Origin: an uncultured Prevotellaceae bacterium
GTDB lineage: Bacteria > Bacteroidota > Bacteroidia > Bacteroidales > Bacteroidaceae
Assembly (NCBI GenBank): GCA_900314335.1
Contig: OMUV01000095.1
Coordinates: 1-33,047 of the forward strand
Length of the DNA stretch: 33,047 nucleotides
Direction of reading: 5' to 3'
Both the position numbers and the translations under genes were made by a program. The stretch's first letter is position 1; every line of letters starts with the position of its first letter. The notes below the pieces were generated by a model. That model was not told where the DNA came from. It worked only from the letters and a program-made list of their open reading frames with translations, and ran no database searches. This document shows positions 16,356 to 24,250 of this stretch, in pieces.

Positions 16356-17798
16356 ATGAGTAAGGATAATAGCAAGTCATTCGCAGGGAAATATCCCTCG
16401 GAATGCACCTCCATCCTCGTGGGCAAGCGGCAGACGGCCGACGGCTCTATCATCTGCTCGCGCTCGGAGGACTGGGACGCCATGGTGGCCAAGAATTTTG
16501 AAGTGTACGAGGATACGGACGACGGCCCCAGAGAGTTTGTGGCCCGCGACAGCGCTTTCCGCTGCCCGCTGCCGGCTCACCGCCTGGGCTACACGGCTCT
16601 CGCGCCGTATCATCTCCCCGGTCACTGGGGCAGCGCGGGCTTTAACAGCGCCGGAGTGGGCATGAGCTCCACCGAGACCATATTCAGCAGCGACAAAGCC
16701 CTCGAGGCCGATCCGCTTGTGCCCACGGGCCTGGCTGAGAACTGCATCTACAACATCGTGCTTCCGTATGTGACAACGGCGCGCGAGGGCGTGGAGCGCC
16801 TGGGAAGCCTCATCGAGAAGTACGGCTCGGCCGAGGGCTACGGCATCCAGTTTGTCGACCACGACGAGAGCTGGTATCTCGAGACGGCAGCTGGTCACCG
16901 CTGGCTGGCATGCCGCATCCCCGACGACGAGTATTTTGTGACGGGCAATCAGAGCCGCTTCCGCCGCTACGATCCCGCGGACAAGGCCAACTATCTCGCA
17001 TCGGCCGACCTAATCGAGTTTGCCCGCGACCACGGGCTCTATGACCCCGCCAAGGAATTCGACTTCCACGAGGCCTATTCGCACGACGGCGGCGGCGATG
17101 TCACCTACGACTATCCGCGTGTCTGGGGCCTGCAGGGCATATTCACTCCTTCGCTTAAGCAGAGCGTGGAGAGGAACACATTCCCCGTGTTCCTCAAGGC
17201 CGACAGCCCCATCACGCTCGACATGGTAAGGCAGGCGTTCCGCTTCCACTACGACGGCACGGATCACGACCCCTACCTCCACTCCAATCCCAAGGAGCCC
17301 TTCCGCCCGGTGTCCATCTTCCGCACCACGCAGACCCACATCCTGCAGGTACGCCCCGACCTGCCCAAGGAGATAGGCTGCATCACCTATTTCGCCCTCG
17401 GCATGGCGGACCTCAGTGTGTTCCTGCCCATCTATCAGGGCATCAAATCCTTCCCGCACGCTTACACCGTCGGCACCAATGTCTCCTCTCCCGACTCGGC
17501 CTATTGGAAGATGCGCAAGGTGCAGGCCCTCGGTATGGTCAACTACAACCTCTATGCGCCCATCATCAAGAGTACCTTCGCCGCGCTTGAGAAGGAGAAC
17601 GACGAGCGCCAGAGAGAGTTTGAGGCAGAGTACATGGCCGTGGTAAAGACCCGCCCACTCCAGGGGGCAGACATGTTGCAGGCGTTCTCCGACCGCATCC
17701 TCACCCGCGCGCTCGAGGTGGCCGACTCCCTGACGGAGCGCCTGTTCACCGAGATCACCATCAACACGCAGAAGGAGTACCTCTTCCACGGCGCATAA
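16356..17798 (+). CDS. C69-family dipeptidase
   Basis: A 480-residue peptidase of the PepDA type, an N-terminal nucleophile hydrolase that cleaves dipeptides. By family, an internal cysteine becomes the nucleophile after the N terminus is removed; Cys17 in SECTSILVGKRQTADGS fits this, with a 16-residue propeptide. Other family-like blocks are SRSEDWDA, GFNSAGVGMSSTET and EGYGIQFVDHDESWYLE. No signal peptide is visible, so it is probably cytoplasmic and acts in peptide catabolism. It has its own promoter and shares a bidirectional terminator with the convergent FKBP gene. Confidence 0.92.
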   Translation: MSKDNSKSFAGKYPSECTSILVGKRQTADGSIICSRSEDWDAMVAKNFEVYEDTDDGPREFVARDSAFRCPLPAHRLGYTALAPYHLPGHWGSAGFNSAGVGMSSTETIFSSDKALEADPLVPTGLAENCIYNIVLPYVTTAREGVERLGSLIEKYGSAEGYGIQFVDHDESWYLETAAGHRWLACRIPDDEYFVTGNQSRFRRYDPADKANYLASADLIEFARDHGLYDPAKEFDFHEAYSHDGGGDVTYDYPRVWGLQGIFTPSLKQSVERNTFPVFLKADSPITLDMVRQAFRFHYDGTDHDPYLHSNPKEPFRPVSIFRTTQTHILQVRPDLPKEIGCITYFALGMADLSVFLPIYQGIKSFPHAYTVGTNVSSPDSAYWKMRKVQALGMVNYNLYAPIIKSTFAALEKENDERQREFEAEYMAVVKTRPLQGADMLQAFSDRILTRALEVADSLTERLFTEITINTQKEYLFHGA

Positions 17799-17917
17799 GC
17801 CATTCCGCCGCGCACGCCCTCTGGCGCAGCGCGCACATCCCTTTGCCGGGTGCTTCCCTGCCCGGCCGCGGCGGCGATGACCGCAGCGCGGCGCACGATG
17901 AGCCGGGAGGGAATAAT

Positions 17918-17955
17918 AAAAAACATCAGAGCCCGAAAGAGCTCTGATGTTTTTT
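17918..17955. terminator. Bidirectional Rho-independent terminator
   Basis: Inverted repeat AAAAAACATCAGAGC (17918-17932) and complement (17941-17955) with an 8-base loop. T-runs on both strands let it serve the C69 gene (plus) and the FKBP gene (minus). Confidence 0.92.
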
Positions 17956-17992
17956 ATGGTATGTCCTTGCGCCGGATGGCGGTGCGGGGCAT

Positions 17993-18670
17993 TTACTGCC
18001 AGGTGCCGGGCACTGTGCCGAGGCGGTATATCCCTACGAGCTCCATCTCGAAGATGACGGTGGAGTGGGCGGGGACAGACGTGCTGGAAGTGGAGCCGTA
18101 GGCCAGGTCGGCGGGGATCGTCACCCTCCAGCGGTCGCCCTTGTGCATATAGAGCAGGGCAGTGCTCACGCCTCTCACCAGAGCGTTGACCTTGAAGGTG
18201 GTCGGGGCCCATGTGCGGCTGTCAAAGACCTTGTCGTAGGAGGTCGACGAGCCGGAGTGGTCGGCGATGATGCCCTGCGGGTGAAGGCTCGTGGGGATGA
18301 GCAGTGTGCGATAGGCTATGCGCACCGAGTCGGTGGTGTAGGGGGAGATGGTGCCCGTGCCGCGCTTCAGGATCTCGACGGCGATGGAGTCGGTGGAGCT
18401 GTGCTCCGCGCTGTTCTGACGCGAGAAGCACAGGTAGAGCCGCCGGTTGGTATATTGCTCCCAATTGTCCCCATATGCGCTACGCGCCCAGGCGATGGAG
18501 TCGCGGTCTGTGGCCAGTTCATGCGCAAAGTAAGCCTCGTTGCGGGCCTGCCAGTGGGCATACTCATCCTCCTCTCCGTCGTTCTCCTGACAGGAAGCGC
18601 AGAGAGAGGTGAGGATGAGGGCTGTGGTGATGAGGAGAAGGTACTTTCTCACGTTGGCTGCGATATTCAT
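17993..18670 (-). CDS. FKBP-type peptidyl-prolyl cis-trans isomerase, probable lipoprotein
   Basis: A 225-residue envelope foldase predicted to speed proline isomerisation in exported proteins. The N terminus has a hydrophobic segment (residues 10-23) followed by LCASC, with Cys24 or Cys27 as the lipid-anchor residue; the lipobox is imperfect. The FKBP domain occupies the C-terminal half: VFDSR, then GVSTALLYMHKGDRWRVTIP, then DLAYGSTS and VIFEMELVGI. The preceding region (30-110) is family-specific. It starts 27 bases after the glyS stop and ends before the shared terminator, so it is likely the second gene of a glyS operon. Confidence 0.88.
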   Translation of the reverse strand: MNIAANVRKYLLLITTALILTSLCASCQENDGEEDEYAHWQARNEAYFAHELATDRDSIAWARSAYGDNWEQYTNRRLYLCFSRQNSAEHSSTDSIAVEILKRGTGTISPYTTDSVRIAYRTLLIPTSLHPQGIIADHSGSSTSYDKVFDSRTWAPTTFKVNALVRGVSTALLYMHKGDRWRVTIPADLAYGSTSSTSVPAHSTVIFEMELVGIYRLGTVPGTWQ

Positions 18671-18697
18671 ATATAATATATGGATTGGGCGGGATGA

Positions 18698-20245
18698 TTA
18701 GTCCTCTGCGATCTTCTTGAGCAGGGATGTGATGCTCACTCTCTCCTCGAGGATGTCCTTCAGGGCGGCTATCTTGACGCGCTCCTGCTGCATGGTGTCG
18801 CGGTTGCGCAGTGTGACGCAGTCGTCCTTGAGGCTGTCGTGGTCGATGGTCACACAGTAGGGCGTGCCGATAGCATCCTGACGGCGATAACGCTTGCCGA
18901 TGGAGTCCTTGTCCTCGTATTTGCAGTTGAAGTGGAAGCGCAGGTCTTTCATTACCTTCTCGCCGAGCTCGGGCAGGCCGTCCTTGCGCACCAGCGGAAG
19001 TATGGCGAGCTTTGTCGGAGCCAGCTGCTCGGGCAGGTGGAGCACAGTGCGTGTCTCGCCGTTCTCGAGCTTCTCCTCCTCGAAGGAGTGGCACATCACA
19101 GAGAGGAACATGCGGTCCACACCGATGGAGGTCTCGACGTCGTAGGGCGTATAGTTCTCGCCCGTCTCCGGGTCGTGATATTTGATCTGCTTGCCGCTGT
19201 ATTTCTCGTGCTGCGAAAGGTCGAAATTGGTGCGCGAGTGAATGCCCTCGACCTCCTTGAAGCCGAACGGCATCTTAAACTCGATATCCGTGGCCGCGTT
19301 GGCGTAGTGGGCAAGCTTCTCGTGGTCGTGGAAGCGGTAGTTCTCGGCGCCGAAGCCCAGTGCCTGGTGCCATTTCATGCGCGTCTTCTTCCAGTATTCA
19401 AACCAGTCCATCTCCGTGCCGGGCTTGCAGAAGAACTGCATCTCCATCTGCTCAAACTCGCGCATCCTGAATATGAACTGCCGCGCCACAATCTCGTTTC
19501 TGAAGGCCTTGCCGATCTGTGCGATGCCGAAGGGGATCTTCATGTGGCCCGTCTTCTGCACGCTGAGGTAGTCGACAAAGATGCCCTGCGCCGTCTCCGG
19601 TCGGAGGTAGATGGTCGAGGTGCCGTCGGCCGTGCTGCCCATCTCGGTCTTGAACATGAGGTTGAACTGCCGCACGTCCGTCCAGTTTCTCGTGCCGCTG
19701 ATGGGGCATACGATGCCCTCGTCGAGGATGATCTGCTTGAGCTCTTTAAGGTCGTTGGCGTTCATGGCCTTCTTGTAGCGCTCGTGCAGGGCGTCGCGCT
19801 TCTTCTGATGCTCGATGACATGGGCGCTCGTGGCGCGGAACTTCTCCTCGTCGAATGAGTCGCCGAAGCGCTTGCGGGCCTTGGCTACTTCCTTGTTGAT
19901 CTTCTCGTCATACTTGGCTATCTGGTCCTCGATAAGCACATCGGCGCGGTAGCGCTTCTTGGAGTCGCGATTGTCGATGAGCGGGTCGTTGAACGCGTCC
20001 ACATGGCCCGAGGCCTTCCACACCGTGGGGTGCATGAAGATGGCCGCGTCGAGGCCTACGATGTTCTGATGCAGGAGCACCATGCTCTGCCACCAGTACT
20101 GCTTTATATTGTTCTTGAGCTCCACGCCGTTCTGCCCGTAGTCGTAGACAGCGCCGAGCCCGTCGTATATCTCGCTTGAGGGGAAGACAAAACCATACTC
20201 CTTGCAGTGGGAGACTATCTTCTTGAAAACATCATCTTGAGCCAT
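18698..20245 (-). CDS. glyS: Glycyl-tRNA synthetase, alpha2 (single-chain) type
   Basis: Charges tRNA-Gly with glycine in the cytoplasm. The 515-residue protein is the homodimeric form, not the alpha/beta two-subunit form, and starts with the expected CKEYGFVFPSSEIYDGLGAV. Class II motifs are visible: the motif 2 region FRNEIVARQFIFRMREFEQM, HSRTNFDLSQHEKYSG, and motif 3 SIGVDRMF (about residue 370). The C-terminal anticodon-binding domain begins near LAPTKLAILPLVRKDG. The ATG at 20245 lies downstream of a good promoter (20284-20314). Confidence 0.97.
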   Translation of the reverse strand: MAQDDVFKKIVSHCKEYGFVFPSSEIYDGLGAVYDYGQNGVELKNNIKQYWWQSMVLLHQNIVGLDAAIFMHPTVWKASGHVDAFNDPLIDNRDSKKRYRADVLIEDQIAKYDEKINKEVAKARKRFGDSFDEEKFRATSAHVIEHQKKRDALHERYKKAMNANDLKELKQIILDEGIVCPISGTRNWTDVRQFNLMFKTEMGSTADGTSTIYLRPETAQGIFVDYLSVQKTGHMKIPFGIAQIGKAFRNEIVARQFIFRMREFEQMEMQFFCKPGTEMDWFEYWKKTRMKWHQALGFGAENYRFHDHEKLAHYANAATDIEFKMPFGFKEVEGIHSRTNFDLSQHEKYSGKQIKYHDPETGENYTPYDVETSIGVDRMFLSVMCHSFEEEKLENGETRTVLHLPEQLAPTKLAILPLVRKDGLPELGEKVMKDLRFHFNCKYEDKDSIGKRYRRQDAIGTPYCVTIDHDSLKDDCVTLRNRDTMQQERVKIAALKDILEERVSITSLLKKIAED

Positions 20246-20283
20246 AATCCTGATATGCTTATATATTTATATTATTTCTCCTG

Positions 20284-20314
20284 CAAAGGTAATAAAAAGT
20301 CGTGTATGCATAAA
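20284..20314 (-). promoter_or_regulatory. Bacteroidetes-type promoter of glyS
   Basis: On the minus strand: TTTA (20314-20311), 19 bases, TACCTTTG (20291-20284), 39 bases before the ATG. Confidence 0.7.
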
Positions 20315-20377
20315 GTCCTGGCCTTACAATCTCTGTCATCGCCGCATATATGGCCGGAGAGCGCCCCTGCGGGCACG

Positions 20378-20413
20378 AAAAAAGCGGGGCAGAAGCATGC
20401 GCTCCCGTCCCGC
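20378..20413 (-). terminator. Rho-independent terminator after ferredoxin
   Basis: Minus-strand stem of 12 positions (one mismatch, two G-U) across 20413-20384 with a six-base loop, followed by TTTTTT (20383-20378). About 30 bases after the ferredoxin stop. Confidence 0.85.
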
Positions 20414-20442
20414 CGTTCTGCTGTATAAGTATTGTCAGATGA

Positions 20443-20613
20443 TTACTCGCCCGGGTGAATAGCTCCGTTGGGGCAAACATCGGCGCATGTGCCGCAGTCT
20501 ACGCACATATTGGGGTCGATGGAATACTTCTCGCCCTCGCTGATTGCTCCGCTGGGGCACTCATCTATACATGTTCCGCATGCGACACAATCGTCGCTGA
20601 TTACATAAGCCAT
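20443..20613 (-). CDS. 2[4Fe-4S] ferredoxin
   Basis: A 56-residue clostridial-type ferredoxin that carries low-potential electrons in the cytoplasm, for example for pyruvate:ferredoxin oxidoreductase (family knowledge). Two cluster motifs are present: Cys9/12/15/19 (CVACGTCIDECP) and Cys37/40/43/47 (CVDCGTCADVCP), each followed by a Gly-Ala-Ile segment. The start at 20613 (MAYVISDDC) matches the family; the extension to 20682 would include the promoter. Monocistronic, with its own promoter and terminator. Confidence 0.96.
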   Translation of the reverse strand: MAYVISDDCVACGTCIDECPSGAISEGEKYSIDPNMCVDCGTCADVCPNGAIHPGE

Positions 20614-20652
20614 AGTTGTAATAGTTTTAGTGTTGGTATCTTGTTTCCGATG

Positions 20653-20683
20653 CAAATGTACGCAATTATTTGACAACACCAAA
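20653..20683 (-). promoter_or_regulatory. Consensus promoter of ferredoxin
   Basis: On the minus strand: TTTG (20683-20680), exactly 19 bases, TACATTTG (20660-20653), 39 bases upstream of the ATG. Full match to the Bacteroidetes consensus. Confidence 0.82.
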
Positions 20684-20747
20684 CGCCGGCGCCATTAATT
20701 TGCGTTTCTTTGTGCGGCACGCCCGCCCCTGCGCTTAGTTTTAATAA

Positions 20748-20778
20748 TTTGCCGTTAAATAATAAATCGCTATCTTTG
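20748..20778 (+). promoter_or_regulatory. Consensus promoter of the psd-pssA operon
   Basis: TTTG (20748-20751), exactly 19 bases, TATCTTTG (20771-20778), 32 bases before the psd ATG. Confidence 0.82.
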
Positions 20779-20810
20779 CAAGCAATTATAAACTCTCTCT
20801 TCTCTCAAAG

Positions 20811-21503
20811 ATGGCAAAACTGAGAAAGATAAAACGTGTGAGGATACACAGGGAAGGCGGTAAGACCCTCGTGGGCTGCCTGCTGCTGTTTGTGCTGGTA
20901 TGCGCCCTGGTCAACGCTCTGCTTCCCCCTGTATTCTTTTATATTGTGACGGTGATATGCGCTGTGGTGTACGCCGGCATTCTCAACTTTTTCCGGTGCC
21001 CCATACGCCGCTTTCAGGGCGACACGGAGGGCGTCGTGGTAGCTCCCGCCGACGGCAAGATTGTGGTCAACGAGGAGGTGGACGAGAACGAATACTTCGG
21101 CGACCGCCGCAGGATGGTCTCCATCTTCATGTCGCTCGTCAATGTCCACGCCAACTGGTTTCCCGTTGACGGATTTGTGACGAGGGTGGAGCACGAGAAC
21201 GGCAACTACCACAAGGCATGGCTCCCCAAGGCCAGTCTGGAGAACGAGCACGCCACCGTGATCATCTCCACTCCCGACGGACAGGAGGTCATGGTGAGAC
21301 AGGTGGCCGGCGCCCTCGCACGCCGCATCGAGACCTACGCTCACGAGAGCGAGGAGTGCTTCATCGACGAGCATCTGGGCTTCATCAAGTTTGGCTCGCG
21401 CGTCGACCTGTTCCTTCCCCTCGACGCCGAGGTCAAGGTGCGTATAGGCCAGCCCACTACCGGCAATCAGACTGTCATCGCGCAGCTCTCCAAAAAGAAA
21501 TAA
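20811..21503 (+). CDS. psd: Phosphatidylserine decarboxylase
   Basis: Makes phosphatidylethanolamine by decarboxylating phosphatidylserine at the inner membrane. The 230-residue proenzyme is the short type. It has two hydrophobic stretches (about 18-58), the conserved VVAPADGKI and [11 protein letters not shown] blocks, and the self-cleavage site KFGSRVD, where Ser196 becomes the pyruvoyl group. Length is normal for the short form. pssA follows after 6 bases, so substrate maker and user are coupled. The promoter is immediately upstream. Confidence 0.95.
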   Translation: MAKLRKIKRVRIHREGGKTLVGCLLLFVLVCALVNALLPPVFFYIVTVICAVVYAGILNFFRCPIRRFQGDTEGVVVAPADGKIVVNEEVDENEYFGDRRRMVSIFMSLVNVHANWFPVDGFVTRVEHENGNYHKAWLPKASLENEHATVIISTPDGQEVMVRQVAGALARRIETYAHESEECFIDEHLGFIKFGSRVDLFLPLDAEVKVRIGQPTTGNQTVIAQLSKKK

Positions 21504-21509
21504 CACACA

Positions 21510-22214
21510 ATGGCCGCATCTATATTCAAGTCTCTGCCCAACGGCATCACCTGCTGCAACCTCATCTCGGGCTGCATCGCGGTGAAGTTCGCCTTCGACG
21601 CCAATCCGCGCATGGCCTTCCTGTTTATTATAATAGGCGCGGTGTTCGACTTCTTCGACGGGTTTACGGCCCGCCTGCTCAAGGTGTCCTCGCCCATCGG
21701 CAAGGAGCTCGACTCGCTGGCCGACGACATCACCTTCGGCCTGGCCCCCTCGGCCATGGCCTTCGTGCTGCTTAAGCAGTGTGCTGTGCCGTCCTCGCTG
21801 CTTGGCGCTGAGATGGTCTACCCCTACGCGGCCTTCGTGATGGCCGCCTTCTCGGCCCTGAGGCTTGCCAAGTTCAATCTCGACGAGCGCCAGACGACGT
21901 CCTTCATCGGGCTGCCCACGCCGGCCAACGCCATCTTCTGGGGCGCCGTCGCCTGCGGGCTCAATCCCGTACTGCTCACCTCGCCGGCCGCTGCCTACAT
22001 CATCATCGTGTTCGTGTTCATCTCCTCGGCGCTTCTCGTCTCCGAGATCCCCATGTTCGCCCTCAAGTTCAAGGACTTCTCCTGGGCTCACAACAAGGTG
22101 CGCTACATCTTCCTCGCCGTCTCGCTGGCGCTTATCATCGCCTTCGGCATCACGGGCCTTGCCATCGCCATCATGTGGTATCTGATGCTCTCCCTCCTCA
22201 CCGAAAAACGCTGA
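21510..22214 (+). CDS. pssA: CDP-diacylglycerol--serine O-phosphatidyltransferase
   Basis: Integral membrane enzyme joining CDP-diacylglycerol and serine to give phosphatidylserine, the substrate of the adjacent psd. The 234-residue protein contains the full CDP-alcohol phosphotransferase motif (DG-X2-AR-X8-G-X3-D-X3-D): DGFTARLLK through GKELDSLADD at about residues 51-73. Several hydrophobic helices follow. Ser as acceptor is inferred from the PssA-like N terminus (LPNGITCCNLISGCIA) and the psd neighbour. Confidence 0.94.
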   Translation: MAASIFKSLPNGITCCNLISGCIAVKFAFDANPRMAFLFIIIGAVFDFFDGFTARLLKVSSPIGKELDSLADDITFGLAPSAMAFVLLKQCAVPSSLLGAEMVYPYAAFVMAAFSALRLAKFNLDERQTTSFIGLPTPANAIFWGAVACGLNPVLLTSPAAAYIIIVFVFISSALLVSEIPMFALKFKDFSWAHNKVRYIFLAVSLALIIAFGITGLAIAIMWYLMLSLLTEKR

Positions 22215-22220
22215 CCTGTT

Positions 22221-22442
22221 ATGAAGGTAATATTAGTATTCTTCCTCCTCGCTTTCATAGGCCTCTATGTGATCCTGCGCTTCATACGCCGCATCATGAA
22301 CTTCCTCGGCGAACCGGAGCGCAAAGCCCCGAAACAGAATTCGCAGATACACGACGGCCTCAACACTCAGACTGCGGTCAAAAAGAAGAAGGTCATCCCG
22401 CACGACGAGGGCGAATATGTCGATTACAAGGAAGTGAAATAA
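22221..22442 (+). CDS. DUF4834-type small membrane protein
   Basis: A 73-residue protein with one N-terminal membrane helix (about residues 3-25), then a charged cytoplasmic tail rich in Lys, Gln and Asp ending EGEYVDYKEVK. The pattern matches the small DUF4834 family of Bacteroidetes. Function unknown. It begins 6 bases after pssA and is the last gene before a terminator, so it belongs to the phospholipid operon; a role in lipid synthesis is only suggested by that position. Confidence 0.85.
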   Translation: MKVILVFFLLAFIGLYVILRFIRRIMNFLGEPERKAPKQNSQIHDGLNTQTAVKKKKVIPHDEGEYVDYKEVK

Positions 22443-22505
22443 CCGCGGAATTATTTTGGAGAAACGGCTAAGCGCCGTAGTTTCCCCATCCCGCACAATA
22501 TACAG

Positions 22506-22543
22506 AGCAAGGCTTTCCAATGTGAGCGAGGCCTTGCTTTTTT
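22506..22543 (+). terminator. Rho-independent terminator of the psd-pssA operon
   Basis: AGCAAGGC (22506-22513) pairs with GCCTTGCT (22531-22538) across a 17-base loop, followed by a run of T to 22543. Confidence 0.85.
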
Positions 22544-22635
22544 GTACCCTGCCCATTCCTCTTCTATTATGCCGCGTGTTGAAGTCTTCAGCCATGCACG
22601 CAGATGAATATATTCACGTCATGCGGAGTCGTCTT

Positions 22636-22784
22636 CCGCGCATTTTCCGAAAACTACCATTTGTCTGAAAAATTACATTTGAGATGAGGAAAACTACATT
22701 TGAGGTATTTCAAAACGTCTCAAATGTAATTTTGGCCCAAAATAGACGCTGTATATCAGTTAGTTACGGGCGGTCAAAAATCGG
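22636..22784 (-). repeat. Dispersed intergenic repeat, copy B (reverse, shortened)
   Basis: Read on the minus strand it starts CGATTTTTGACC like copy D, and has three TACATTTGAG-type half sites (as in copy C), including the shared segment GTTTTGAAATACCTCAAATG. It ends in a GGAAAATGCG-like stretch seen in C and D. The right-hand 70 bases of A, C and D are missing or diverged. Confidence 0.8.
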
Positions 22785-22819
22785 CTTTTCAGCGGTTCGC
22801 AGACGCCTCGCGGATATGC

Positions 22820-22854
22820 ATAAAAAGTGAATAAAAGCTGTATATTCATTTTTG
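22820..22854 (+). promoter_or_regulatory. Operator-like inverted repeat TGAATA...TATTCA
   Basis: TGAATA (22828-22833) and TATTCA (22843-22848) form an inverted repeat within AT-rich flanks, resembling an arginine-repressor half-site pair but with wider spacing than the E. coli ARG box. CATTTTTG (22847-22854) is one base off a -7 box. No gene starts within 300 bases. Confidence 0.35.
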
Positions 22855-23036
22855 CGTGGAAATCATCCGCTGCTCCCCGGATGGCAGCCGCAGGCGGCAT
22901 TTTCCTTAGTGCGGGCCGCCTTCCGTATCCGGTAAAATCGCCGTGGCCAAGGTCGCAAATTGCGCACAGCGTGATGGCAAAACCGAGGGAATGGAGATGA
23001 ATTTCAGGCGGAAACAAAAGAAAATCAATGAAACAG

Positions 23037-23067
23037 TTGGCCATTAGAATTATTTTTCGTTATTTTG
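23037..23067 (+). promoter_or_regulatory. Promoter of rplS
   Basis: TTGG (23037-23040), 19 bases, TTATTTTG (23060-23067), a near-consensus pair about 88 bases before the ATG. Confidence 0.6.
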
Positions 23068-23154
23068 CACCGCTTTCCGCGTAACCGCTGGTAAGAAAAA
23101 GTGTGGCTTATTGATGTTGCGTAGGAGACGATAACAATTTTATTTACCAAACAA

Positions 23155-23517
23155 ATGGAAGACCTAATTAAAGTTGCTGAAAAAGCATTTGCTACCGGCA
23201 AGGAATTTCCCGCATTTCGTCCGGGTGACACCATTACGGTGGCATACAAAATCGTCGAGGGAAACAAAGAGCGTATCCAGCAGTTCCGCGGTGTGGTGAT
23301 CAAGATCTCCGGCCACGAGAATCAGAAGCGCTTCACGGTGCGTAAGATGAGCGGCACCGTAGGTGTGGAGCGTATTTTCCCTATCGGTTCACCGAACATT
23401 GACAGCATTGAGATCAACAAGCGCGGTAAGGTACGTCGTGCCAAGCTGTATTACCTGCGTAACCTCACCGGTAAGAAGGCTCGTATCCGCGAGAAGAAAG
23501 CCAATCTCAAGGAATAG
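23155..23517 (+). CDS. rplS: 50S ribosomal protein L19
   Basis: A 120-residue ribosomal protein at the 30S-50S interface. Typical features: [29 protein letters not shown], the [17 protein letters not shown] segment, and the [20 protein letters not shown] tail. Length matches L19. It is transcribed alone here rather than in the rpsP-rimM-trmD operon seen in many bacteria. Its codon use and lower GC at the start resemble a highly expressed gene. Confidence 0.97.
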   Translation: MEDLIKVAEKAFATGKEFPAFRPGDTITVAYKIVEGNKERIQQFRGVVIKISGHENQKRFTVRKMSGTVGVERIFPIGSPNIDSIEINKRGKVRRAKLYYLRNLTGKKARIREKKANLKE

Positions 23518-23593
23518 TCAGAGGGACTTTCAGGACGGCTTCGGGCTGTCCGACATCCACTATAAAGGCGGCGGAATTTTCCGTCGCTTTTAT

Positions 23594-23624
23594 TTTGCCC
23601 GCTGTGGCGGAATTCGTATCTTCG
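23594..23624 (+). promoter_or_regulatory. Promoter of the exported protein-helicase-umuDC cluster
   Basis: TTTG (23594-23597), exactly 19 bases, TATCTTCG (23617-23624; one base off TAnnTTTG). Only 8 bases separate it from the ATG at 23633, so the transcript would be nearly leaderless. Upstream, CGGAA-TT-TTCCG forms a small dyad at about 23570-23581. Confidence 0.55.
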
Positions 23625-23632
23625 CAAAGTAC

Positions 23633-24247
23633 ATGAAAGAGCGTATCAACCTATTTGTTATCCTCGTCCTGCTCCTCGTCTCTGGGAGAGCGATGGCTCA
23701 GGAAGTGACGCATCTGCGCCCTGTGGCTCAGACCGCTGGCACGCCGCAGGAGGGCTACATGAAGCCCGCGCCCATTGACACTGCGGGGCTTGGGCCGGTG
23801 GAACTGCTGCCGCGGCTCTGGATGCCGGAGCCCTGCTACCTGTCGCCGTGGAGCCTGCACGAGGGTCTCAACGCCCAGCTCGGCATGGATGTGAGCGTCG
23901 CCTTCGGCCACAGCATGCGTCACCCCGTGGGCATAGGCACGACGGCGGCTTTCGTCTACGCCATGCCCATAACGTCGCGCCTCGCCGCCGGCGCCGGTAT
24001 CGTGACCCGCACGATGGACTGGGGCGGATGGCGCGAGCGCTATGCTTCGCTGCTCGGCGTGGCGGCTTACAGAGTAAACGATTACATTAATATATATGCC
24101 TTCGGCACAAAACGCCTCGTCCCCGAGGCTCAGATGCACCGCTACGGCGACGGGCCGGCTGAGACAATAGGCGGTGCGGCGGGCTTCTCGCTGGGCCGGC
24201 ACGCCTTTCTGCAGATCGGCGTCACACACAGCCGCAACGATTATTAG
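23633..24247 (+). CDS. Exported protein of unknown function, possibly a small outer-membrane beta-barrel
   Basis: I do not recognise a named family. The 204-residue product has a clear signal peptide (MKERINLFVILVLLLVSGRA, cleavage near AMAQ). After a Pro-rich linker (about 25-65), the rest alternates glycine and aromatic/hydrophobic stretches (GIGTTAAFVYAMPI, AAGAGIVTRTMDWGG, GGAAGFSLGRHAFLQIG) and ends in an aromatic residue (DY), as expected of a beta-barrel or barrel-like envelope protein. The ATG at 23633 follows a promoter closely. The helicase gene starts 3 bases after the stop, an unexpected pairing with DNA-damage genes. Confidence 0.75.
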   Translation: MKERINLFVILVLLLVSGRAMAQEVTHLRPVAQTAGTPQEGYMKPAPIDTAGLGPVELLPRLWMPEPCYLSPWSLHEGLNAQLGMDVSVAFGHSMRHPVGIGTTAAFVYAMPITSRLAAGAGIVTRTMDWGGWRERYASLLGVAAYRVNDYINIYAFGTKRLVPEAQMHRYGDGPAETIGGAAGFSLGRHAFLQIGVTHSRNDY

Positions 24248-24250
24248 TCT

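Larger units (their letters stand above)
22443..23154. other. Long spacer between the psd operon and rplS
   Basis: About 710 bases with no credible gene. It contains the psd-operon terminator (22506-22543), dispersed repeat copy B (22636-22784), an operator-like inverted repeat (22820-22854) and the rplS promoter (23037-23067). The stretch 22860-23035 has no recognised feature. Confidence 0.7.

Noticed and set aside
22760-23044. 94-codon minus-strand ORF upstream of rplS
   Set aside because: Overlaps part of repeat copy B and the operator-like site; translation shows no domain, and there is no promoter or ribosome site.
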